Part shown: positions 41,757 through 51,400 of the stretch, piece by piece
Layout: every line of letters begins with the position of its first letter
Numbering within the stretch: position 1 is the stretch's first letter
DNA from: Paenibacillus sp. PK3_47
Lineage (GTDB): Bacteria > Bacillota > Bacilli > Paenibacillales > Paenibacillaceae
DNA length: 64,000 nt
Reading direction: 5' to 3'
Assembly (NCBI RefSeq): GCF_023520895.1
Contig: NZ_CP026029.1
Location: 5,084,001 to 5,148,000 of the forward strand
Translations under genes and position numbers: made by a program
Notes under the pieces: generated by a model
Database searches by the model: none
Seen by the model: the letters and a program-made list of their open reading frames with translations, nothing else
Told to the model about the DNA's origin: nothing

Positions 41757-43109
41757 ATGAAAGCTGCGCAAGAAAAAAAGTATGCTCCACACGGACCCAA
41801 GGGTTCCTGGCTGAGCGGGAATTTAATGGAATACCGGAAGGATCCTGCGGGATTTCTGACAGAGCTGCAAAAAGACTACGGAGGGGTGGCACAAATACGG
41901 TTCGGTCCTCAGAAGATGTACGTTATCTATGATCCGGACCTTCTAAAAGAGGTTCTGCTGACCAAGCAGGAGCATTTTATTAAACTTAAAGCTTTTAAAG
42001 AAGCACGCCTGTTTGTCGGTGACGGTGTGGCAACCAGTACAGGAGCTAAACACAAACGGGTCAGAAAGCTGATACAGCCGCATTTTACGAGAGCCCACAT
42101 TCAGAGTTATGCAGAGCAGATGGTTCAAACGGTACGAAAGGAGCTAAATCAATGGATGCCCGGCGAACGCCGGATCCTGACGGAGGATATCTCGAATATT
42201 ACCTTTGCAGTCATTGCAAAAACATTGTTCAGCCTGGAGGGGGGCGGATATACCGAATCCATCCGTGAACCCTACGAGCTGATTAACCGGATGTGCTCGG
42301 AGCGTATGCGTTCCTTATTTCCGGTTCCCCTGTTCATCCCGACGGCCCAAAACCGGGCTTATGTCACGGCATTGCATGAATTGGACCAAGCCGTCTATAC
42401 CATTCTTCAGCAGCGGAAAAAGAACCCCGGGCAAGGCGAAGGAGATCTGCTCTCCGTATTACTGTCTGCGAAAGATGAGAACGGCGCGGGTATGACGGAC
42501 CAGGAGCTGCGTGACGAGCTGATGATTATGTTTATCGCAGGCCATGAAACTTCGGCTAACGTGCTTTCCTGGGCGTTCTCGTATATCCTGCAGCAGCCTG
42601 AGGTGGAAGAAAAGCTGTACGAGGAATGGGAACGTGTATTAGGCGGCAGTGATCCTACAGATGTTACTTATATGCAGCTGACCTATACCCAGAATGTACT
42701 TAGAGAGGCCATGCGGCTGCGATCACCAACCTTTTTTACCGGGCGGTCGGCCACTGCAGAGGTGGAAATTGGCCATCTTACGGTGAAGAAAGGGCAATCC
42801 ATTCTGTTCAGCCCTTATGCCATGCACCAGAACCCGGAGTATTTTCCGGATCCGCTATCTTTTATTCCGGAACGCTTTGAGAATGATCTGCTAAAACGAA
42901 TTCCCCAGTTTGCCTATATTCCTTTTGGAGGCGGCCCGCGGGGATGTATCGGAAATCATTTTGCAATGATGGAAATGGTATTTGCCATGTGTATGATCGG
43001 TCAGCGATACCGGCTGAAGCTGGCTCCCGCGCATCCTCCGATTGAAATGGAGCCGCTGATGACACTGCGCCCGAAGCATGGTATTCAGGTTATTGTAAAC
43101 AGCCGGTGA
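41757..43109 (+). CDS. Cytochrome P450
   Basis: About 450 residues, a soluble class B bacterial P450. The I-helix oxygen-binding motif is IAGHETSAN at about residues 260-268, the K-helix ExxR is EAMRLRS at about 318, and the heme loop is FGGGPRGCIG with the thiolate ligand Cys397. No membrane anchor or fused reductase is present, so an electron-transfer partner must come from elsewhere. ATG 41757 has GGAG 10 bases upstream; 41736 is also in frame. Substrate unknown; fatty acid or secondary-metabolite hydroxylation are both possible. Confidence 0.85.
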   Translation: MKAAQEKKYAPHGPKGSWLSGNLMEYRKDPAGFLTELQKDYGGVAQIRFGPQKMYVIYDPDLLKEVLLTKQEHFIKLKAFKEARLFVGDGVATSTGAKHKRVRKLIQPHFTRAHIQSYAEQMVQTVRKELNQWMPGERRILTEDISNITFAVIAKTLFSLEGGGYTESIREPYELINRMCSERMRSLFPVPLFIPTAQNRAYVTALHELDQAVYTILQQRKKNPGQGEGDLLSVLLSAKDENGAGMTDQELRDELMIMFIAGHETSANVLSWAFSYILQQPEVEEKLYEEWERVLGGSDPTDVTYMQLTYTQNVLREAMRLRSPTFFTGRSATAEVEIGHLTVKKGQSILFSPYAMHQNPEYFPDPLSFIPERFENDLLKRIPQFAYIPFGGGPRGCIGNHFAMMEMVFAMCMIGQRYRLKLAPAHPPIEMEPLMTLRPKHGIQVIVNSR

Positions 43110-43224
43110 GCGGATACACAGAATTTTAAATTATTTTTTTCAATGATACTTATAGTCCGTCGACTCCATGCCGGCATCTGGATTAACATGTAGATAAAAT
43201 AAGAGAGTCAAAGGGTGCTGGTGA

Positions 43225-43908
43225 ATGGATATACTACAGGATTTTGGAATCCGGCTGAAAGAATTAAGGCTGCGCTCGAGCATGTCACAGGATATGCTGG
43301 CTTCCAGGTCCGGGCTGGACCGGACTTATATAGGCAGCGTGGAGCGCGGGGAACGCAATGTATCGCTTAAAAATATCGAAATTTTGTGCAATACACTGGA
43401 TGTGGACATCAGCTATTTTTTTGACGATGAACGGTTCTCGGTCCATTCCGCCTTCTTCAAACAGGAGCTGGCAAGACCGCTCGAAGAACGGTTCAGCTAC
43501 AGCCTGCGGATCGAGGAAAATCTGCTGGCCTGGAGAGTGACCGGGGCCCTGCATCCGGATGAGGTCAAACGAATATGTCTGGATTTAAAAGCGGCCTGCC
43601 GTAAGTTAACTCCCGGTCAAGTCAAGCTGCTGATTGATAACAGCAAAATGATGACCAAGGGCCAGCCTATTGCTTTTCTGCACGAGGTTACGGAAATATG
43701 GGAAGAGCTTCAGCGCTGGTTCATTCCCTACTGCGAGCAAGTCATCGTTCTTTGCAATTCCAAGTTCATGCAGAACCAGATGAACCGTCTGGCAAAGCGG
43801 AGCGGAATTATTAAAGTACAGAGGACGCTGTACGCCGAAGATAAGCAGTGGCTGGCTGCCGATGAGATGGATCTTACAGATCTGCTCAAAAGGTATCTGG
43901 AAGTGTAG
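43225..43908 (+). CDS. XRE-family regulator with C-terminal effector-like domain
   Basis: 227 residues. HTH at about 5-65 (SMSQDMLASRSGLDRTYIGS, then VERGERN). The region about 90-200 is alpha/beta and resembles a SpoIIAA/STAS-like fold: ENLLAWRVTGALHPDEVKR, QVKLLIDNSKMM and a closing WIPY-type helix. That assignment is tentative. It follows the P450 gene by 115 bp in the same direction, so it could regulate it, or it may act alone. AAAGGG-type site before the ATG. Confidence 0.75.
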   Translation: MDILQDFGIRLKELRLRSSMSQDMLASRSGLDRTYIGSVERGERNVSLKNIEILCNTLDVDISYFFDDERFSVHSAFFKQELARPLEERFSYSLRIEENLLAWRVTGALHPDEVKRICLDLKAACRKLTPGQVKLLIDNSKMMTKGQPIAFLHEVTEIWEELQRWFIPYCEQVIVLCNSKFMQNQMNRLAKRSGIIKVQRTLYAEDKQWLAADEMDLTDLLKRYLEV

Positions 43909-44043
43909 ATTAGCAGGGAGAAGAAATCAAAGGTGACTTCAGTACAGGGGGATTTCGGAGGCTGTGCGCGCCTTTGCTTTGCTTAAAATCATATTATTCA
44001 GATGTGGAAACACCACATAACTAAACTTAAAGGAGCTAATATC

Positions 44044-45420
44044 ATGTTTGGTAAAAAAATTCTTTCCGTTTGTGTAAGTTCTGCACTGCTGCTGTCTTTT
44101 GCCGCCGGAGGCGGTGTAATTGCGGCAGAGACTGCTGCATCACAGGATACTCTTATCAAGAAATTTGAGTTTCTTGATAAGGAATATGACCGCATCTCAC
44201 TGGATAAGGCAGGCACGCCTGACGGTATCCGGGACGGCCACCTCAGTCTGCTGATCGATGCCGGTGAAGGAACAGAGATTAAATCGGTCACGATGAAAGG
44301 GGCGGACGCGCAAGGAAATGAGGTCAACCGGGGCATCTGGAAGACCTGGAAGGATTCAGCCGCAGATACAAGCTATCTGCTTGTGGCAGTCCAGGACGGA
44401 AAAACCGTTAATTCCGGGTTCGTATCTACGCTGGGCTCTTTTAAAGGAGTAGCACAACTGGAATTATACGCTTCGGATAACAACGGAATGAAGCCGGGAG
44501 ATTATTACTTTCTTGAGATTGTCACGGATAAAGGTACTGTAAAGTCTCCTGTTACTCCGTATGCAGAGAATGCAACTTCCTATGCACCTGTAGCGATCCG
44601 GGAATTCAGCTGGAAGGACCTCACTTCTGATCAGACGGGTATCGCCAAGTTCGGTCCTGACGGCAGCCCCGATGCCCATTTTAAGCTGAAGCTTCATTTT
44701 GCACAGAAAACAGAGGTGTTATCAGTCATCCTGCGCGGCACCGACAAAGACGGTAAACCAAGCGGAGGGATCTGGAGAACGAACAGAGCCGGCACCGGCT
44801 GGCTGCTCGGAATTGCCCAAGGCAAAACAGCAGTGACACCAGGCTTCAAGGATGATGAAAAAGAGCCTGTAGGGTCTTTTAGAGGAAGCGCGGATTTTGA
44901 TCTATATGCCGGCAATAACGGTTCCATTAAAAACGGTGAGTACTATGTGGTAGAGGTAGAAACCAGCTACGGAACAGTTATGACGAGTCCGGTAAAGTTC
45001 GGTGACCCGTCCTCCAATTATGTGAACAATGCTCCACTGGGCTTTAAAACGATCGGACTCAAACTGGATTCGGTGCAGGCCAGCGTGGATGAAAAGAATT
45101 ACACCCTGGAGGTCGCTCCGTTCAAGCAGGAAGGACGTACAATGGTCCCGATCCGCTTCATCGCAGAAGCACTTGGGGCAAAGGTGGACTGGAACCCTAA
45201 GGAAAGACGGGTCACTCTGACGAAGGAATCGACCAAGATTGAGCTGATTATCGACAAGAAAGAAGCCTATGTCAATGGAGTCCCTACACCGCTGGATTCA
45301 CCCGCCATTATCCGGAAGGATGTTACGCTGCTTCCCGTCCGGTTTGTCAGCGAGAATATGAAAATGAAGGTGTTTTTTGATGAAGGGGAGATCGTCATTA
45401 CCGATGCAGCAACACAATAA
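44044..45420 (+). CDS. Secreted stalk-domain protein
   Basis: About 458 residues with signal peptide ILSVCVSSALLLSFAAGGG and cleavage near AAETAA. Two homologous beta domains (residues about 25-180 and 190-335) share the pattern SFKGVAQLELYASDN and SFRGSADFDLYAGNN with GIWKT/GIWRT before, i.e. an internal duplication. A C-terminal copper-amine-oxidase-N stalk domain follows at about 345-458 (GRTMVPIRFIAEALGAKVDW). AAAGGAG lies 8 bases before ATG 44044. The giant SLH gene begins 30 bp downstream, so the two are probably one operon and may act together at the wall. Confidence 0.8.
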   Translation: MFGKKILSVCVSSALLLSFAAGGGVIAAETAASQDTLIKKFEFLDKEYDRISLDKAGTPDGIRDGHLSLLIDAGEGTEIKSVTMKGADAQGNEVNRGIWKTWKDSAADTSYLLVAVQDGKTVNSGFVSTLGSFKGVAQLELYASDNNGMKPGDYYFLEIVTDKGTVKSPVTPYAENATSYAPVAIREFSWKDLTSDQTGIAKFGPDGSPDAHFKLKLHFAQKTEVLSVILRGTDKDGKPSGGIWRTNRAGTGWLLGIAQGKTAVTPGFKDDEKEPVGSFRGSADFDLYAGNNGSIKNGEYYVVEVETSYGTVMTSPVKFGDPSSNYVNNAPLGFKTIGLKLDSVQASVDEKNYTLEVAPFKQEGRTMVPIRFIAEALGAKVDWNPKERRVTLTKESTKIELIIDKKEAYVNGVPTPLDSPAIIRKDVTLLPVRFVSENMKMKVFFDEGEIVITDAATQ

Positions 45421-45450
45421 TTGGAATATAAATTGGGAGGGTAGAATGTA

Positions 45451-48400
45451 ATGAAAATCGGATTTACCAGGGCCATCAAAGAAAAGCTCGCTGCCCTGCT
45501 GGCTTTCACGATACTGGCTACAGCTGCAATGCCTGGCACTGCGGTTGCGTCCACTATGCCGGAGATTTCTCCGGCAGGACCTTCCGTTACTGATGCAGTG
45601 TATGGTGCGGACGGGGTTTTTGACCTTCTGGATTCGTTGAAAACAGAACCCGGTACGCCCGCATCGTGGAACCTGCTCAGCAGATTAAACCGGGGGCTCT
45701 CGTCCTTTATGTACCCTACGTTTGACATGCCGCTCACCAAGCTTAGCAGCGATGAGAGATATATGGCGTTTATGACCTATGATCCCGATGATGAGAAAGG
45801 CAGAGGTCGGAAGGCCGTATATATCGAGGACCGGAGTACAGCTGAATTCCAGCGTGTCCGGACGCCGGACTCCACCGGAACCGTTGTCTATTTCGATATG
45901 ACTCCGGATGCCCGCTATGTCGTATACACCTATGCTGAGGAACTGCTAAGCGGGATCACCAAGGTATATCAGTATGACAGAACGACTGACGAACTGGAAA
46001 CCGTGAGCGGAGTAAGCGGTACGAACGAGCTCAGATACGACGATGGGGAATATGTCTCCATTAGTGCGAACGGGCGCTACGTTGCTTTTGATTCTGATGC
46101 AAAGCTTGTGCCCCAGGATACGGATGAAGAGCGGGACGTGTATCTCTACGACCGGGAGGGAAGCGGGGAAAAGCTGAAACGGATCAGCGTACCGCTGGAG
46201 GAAGGCCTGAACTATGACAGCTGGGCCCCTTCCATTAGCGGGGATGGCAGCGCCATCGCCTTTGTCTCCAAAGCTAAACTCACCGCCGGAGTGGAATATA
46301 CCGGAACGGAAAGTGTGTACCTCTACAATCCGGCAGATGGAACAGTGAAGCATATTGCCCATGGCCGATCACCTTCTGTCAGCGGTGACGGAAGGCTTGT
46401 GGCTTTCACCACATACCGGGAGGATCTGGTTCCCGGAGACAGCAACGGCAAAGATGATATCTATGTCTATGATAAAGCGGAAGACAACTTCCGTAGAGTC
46501 TCCCTGCAGGAGGACGGAAGTGAACATGCCAGGGACAGCAGGTATCCCTCGATCAGCCCGGATGGCGCTTATGTGGCCTATGAGGTAAGAAGGGACGATG
46601 CTTCAGATCCTGCTGAAAGTTATGTGGCGGGTATTCAGGATCTCAGTTCAGCTAAAATTGCTGTGCCGGAATCCCCTGTAAAGCTCGGTGCTACATCGAT
46701 GAGGCCGACAGTCGGAAACGGCGGAACAACGGTTACCTTTTTCTCTTCCTATATGGAGCCGCTCGGGGATACGGAGTTTGAATCCTTTGATTATTTTGTG
46801 GCTACAACCGGAACCGCCCCCCTATGGCCGAAAGGAAGCAGCATAGAGGCGACAAACATCGGTGAGGATCACATAACCGTAAGCTGGCCTGAAGCTTCCG
46901 ACGCGGAAGGTGTCACGGGATACGCCCTGTATTTTAACGGAGCACGTATCGCTTATATACCTGCGGCTGAAGAAAAGACGTATACGCTGACTGATGTTCC
47001 CCAAGGGACGGATGACGAAGATCTGATTCAGGTGGAAGCTATTAACGCCCGTTACCAGATGAGTATGGGAGGTCCAGCCTACACTTGGCTTAGAGAAGGA
47101 GGAGAGAATCCTCCCACGGAAGAGGATCTGTACTTTGACTGGGTGGGAGAGCGCAGCAGTGAATGGGGTCCTCTGGAACAGGAAAGTACGATTGAGCTGT
47201 ATGGCCAGGGACCGGCGGGCCGCGAGGCAACGGTGGAATGGACGTACAAGGAGTGGGAGGGAGATGAGCAAGTCCAAAAATCAGACTCTCTTCTATTGAA
47301 GGAATTGGCAGAGGCTCCGGGATTATACAGAGGGTCCCTTACCTTATCGCCGAATTTGGCTGAGCTTACCGGAATGAAGCTGGTTCTGACCGGTGAAGGA
47401 AAGGTTGAAGAGATTGAAGCAGCTGACCTGCCGCTCGCTGTGGGAGGAAATCTGGATATTGAGTTCACCGGCGTTCCCCCGGAGGAACTGGAGGGTGCCG
47501 TCTTCACACTGTATCAATTTGATGTTGCTGAAAGATCCGTCACACTCACCGGAAATAAGCTGGAGCTTATGAAGGGCTTGGAGCCTGATGAGGAAACACA
47601 GGTTGTCCTCTATACTCCGGATTACCAGTACGAGTTGGCACGGCTGGAGGGTGTATTGATTGAACCCGGCAGAACCGCTTCCGTCCAGATTCCGGTTACG
47701 CTGCCTGCACAGCTGCGGGTGAAGGTGCTTGATTCCTACGGCAAGCCGGTCCCGAATATACGGGTGAATCTCTGGGATTCTGAACAGAAGCTGGTGGAAA
47801 TGACCTCAACCGGGAATGACGGGACAACGAGGTGGCGCAAAGGGCTCTTGCAGAACCAGACCCTGACTGCCGAGCTGGATCTGGAGGATGTTGAATATGA
47901 GCTTGCGCCCGGTACGCCCTTAAACATTACGCTGGATAAAGGGGATAATGAATTATTGATTGGTCTCGTTTCCCCTGACCGCGGAAAACTGGAGATAACG
48001 GTGCGCGATCCGGAGAACAAGCCGGTATATGATGCTATCGTTATCGCGACCCAGAACTACAAAGGCAAGCCGGTTGTCAGCAGTGCACGTACCAGCTTTG
48101 ACGGCAAAGTGAAGATGGATTTGTATGCAGGGGAGGTGACGCTTGAAGCTATCCAGTCGTCGTACCAGCTCAGTTCCGGGCTGCTCAAAGCGAATGTAAA
48201 AGCCGAGGCCGTGACGGCCATGGAAATTCCTATGAAGCAGCCTGAAAATTACGTCGTCAACCTGAACGTATACAAAAAGGCACTGGACACGGAATGGATC
48301 GGGCCGCTCAACATGAACGATGAATTTATCTGGACAACGGTGGCGATTAAGCCGAATGGTGCGTGGGCCAAAGGCTACTTCTCCAATTCTTATACACTTG

Positions 48401-51400
48401 CCGGAAAACCCGGCAGCGAGGTAGAGGCCTGCTTGGAAGGCAACATCTACGGGTTTGCGAGAGCTTGCGGAAGTGCCATCATGGATGAAAACTCCAACGC
48501 CGACATTGAGGTCCGCCTGGAGGAAAAGGGAGCCCGGATTCAGGGCGAGGTGGAGATCGGGCGGCATCTTATGTATAGCGGCTCTATCTATGAAATCACA
48601 CCTAACGGAGGAAAGAAATGGATTACAGAAGCACGGGATGATCAGCTTCAGAGTTATCCGTTCAATGTGAATATCCCCAAAGGCGGAACCTTCCGGATGG
48701 AGATTCTCAAAATCATCCGCACTACGGGCCACCAGAACCAATATGAGTATGCAACCGTTGAATTTACCGTCGAAGAGAATCAAATTAAGGATCTGGGCAA
48801 GATTACCTTCAGTCCGTCCAGTTATTTTATGAACCAATCCGGAAATTACCTGACTGCTCAGCCTGCACGGGCGATTCCGGGAAGTACAATCGTGATGAAG
48901 ACCTCATACAGTAACAATTCGAACCTGACGGCAGCGGATGCGGTTCTCCTGCTTGAAATTCCGGAGGATATGGCAGTTGTTACCGACTCTCTTGGGAATA
49001 TGGCCGTAACAGGCGGATCTGGAGAGGCCACACTGGAAGAAGGCATATTGCGTGTTCCTCTGGGCGATTTGGCTAAGGGGAGCAGCGGTACAGTATCCTA
49101 CAAACTTCAGGTGGCACCATCTTTCAATAAGGCCAGTGTATCCACTGCTGCTAGAATTCAGGCAACCCTGAATTCAGAGAGTGTGGAAGAAACGATAGGC
49201 ACGGTGCACCTGGATACGCCGAGAGTTACACTGGATGCACCGGACAAAATCTCCGACCCCGATATGCAGGCCGTACTAAGCGGTTATGCGCCGGCGGGAA
49301 GCACCGTGCACATTTATGATACCGATGTGCGGATCGCCGGAGCGGTGGCTAATGCCTCGGGGATCTGGAAGACCCCGGTAACCCTTGTCGATATGGGTAA
49401 TCAGAGCATGCATGCTTTATGGGCAGAAACTGAAATGAATACCGTAAAGCTGCAGTCTGAAAAAGTCTATGCGGAGTTCGATGTAAACTTCCCGCAGCTG
49501 GTGCGGATGGCCTATTCCCAGGCGCCGGACGGCAGATGGATATCGCTGGAGGTTGGCAAAAATGTGCCGGATCTGCCTTATACTGTCGTCCCGGGACATC
49601 CGTTTCTGTTCGATCTGGAATTTACAAAGCCTGATGAGGTTGAGAATGTCAGGGTATACATGGACGGCCAGGATGGGGAGTCCATCCCTGCGGTAAGGGA
49701 GGGCGCTTTGTTCCGGGCTACTGTCCCGACAACACAGAATGCGCTGGGCGCTATTTATGTGGATTATGATGTGAAGCAGCAGCCGGTCGCCATTGACGAT
49801 ACCGTCGAGGACATTGACCAGATTCGTGCATCGATGCCTCCGTTAATGAGGGATTTCGAAGTGGTATCTATGGAGCCTTATGAACTGAAAGACGGTATTT
49901 ACACTGGATCAGCCATACTGAATTTTCCGCAGCTTGATGATACCAAGATGGAAATCAAGGTGACCTACAATCCCAACCCGGGGTATATTCCTACAGCTGA
50001 AGAAGTGGAGCTGGCGAACCGGTCGGGGCTTCCGGTAATCCTTGAGCATTACGAGGCTGAAGAAACCGAAACCTCTATGAGTATGAAGATGAGCGGTTAT
50101 CTGCCAAATAATCTCCTGTTACAGGAAGAAGAAAGCTTAAAGAGCATTGGCACATTCGCCCGGCCGCCTAAACCGGGTGACTGGAAAAGTGTAGGGCAAT
50201 ACACGGTGGAGATGGGAACCTCTGTAGCCCCGATTGGCGGTGCTATCTGGAAGGTGAAAAGCCAGTACAAAACCTACTCCAAATACGAGGGTAAGATTAA
50301 CAAGATCTTGCGTAAAGTCGAAGCCAGCGGCTTGGATTGTGTAGATGAAATGCCGACAACAGCCAAAGAAGCCGGTAAGGCTCTGGCTGCTGTAATCCTT
50401 GGAGAAGTAGGCAAAACTGCCTTGAAGGCCTGGGTCGGTGCTATGGCTTTAGCCGGACCTGCGGGTTACGCGGCAGGTGGATTAACCAAGTATGCCAGTA
50501 TCAGAATTGACCGGTATGTAGATCAGCAAATCGATAAAGTCGGTTCAGGTTACAACGAATGTAAAGACGAGGATGACAAGAACAAGAAAAGGGGCATAAA
50601 GGTAGCCAGTCCAAAATGGATTTATGACCCCAGTGGATTCGTGTATGAAGCGGTAGTGAGCAATCCGCTTGAAGGCGTAACGGCAACCGTGCTCTATCTG
50701 GACACGAACTCCGGAGCGTGGAAAGTCTGGAAGGCTGAAGAATATGAGCAGGTAAATCCGCAATTAACGGATGGGGCCGGCAAATACGGCTGGGATGTCC
50801 CGCCGGGTAAATGGAAGGTAATATGGACCAAGGCAGGCTATGAAACGCTGTCAAGTAACGAACTTGATGTTCCGCCGCCGCATACCGAGGTGAATGCGGG
50901 ACTGGTCTCCCGGGCGGCACCCCAGGTTTCCACTGTACAAGGGGTTACTTATGAGGGTGGAAGCTATTTGGATATTACATTCTCCAAATACCTTAAAGTG
51001 ACCGATCTGACGCAGGGAGCGGTGATCCTCACCGATGCTGAATTGAACCCGCTGGAAGGTACCGCTGAATTTATTCAGGTGGAGAATAGTGCGGCTGACC
51101 CGGATGTATCCTTGTCGCGTACCGTACGTTTTATACCCGAAACAGACTTATCTCTTGATGGGGTATACAGTGTGAAACTGGGCAAGAGTTTCTTCACCAG
51201 TTATGCAAATGCCAAGATGCTGGATAAAGATGCAGGTCCGCATCCGGTACAGATGATAGAACTTGATGTCGAAGGGCCGACGGCCGTAAAAGCAAAGGTG
51301 GAAAGCGGCGGACGGATGATCCGGATCTCGTACAATGAGCCGATTCAGGCGGCCGCAGATGCTGCGAAGTTTACGCTGAATGGCAGAGCCGGTATCATTA

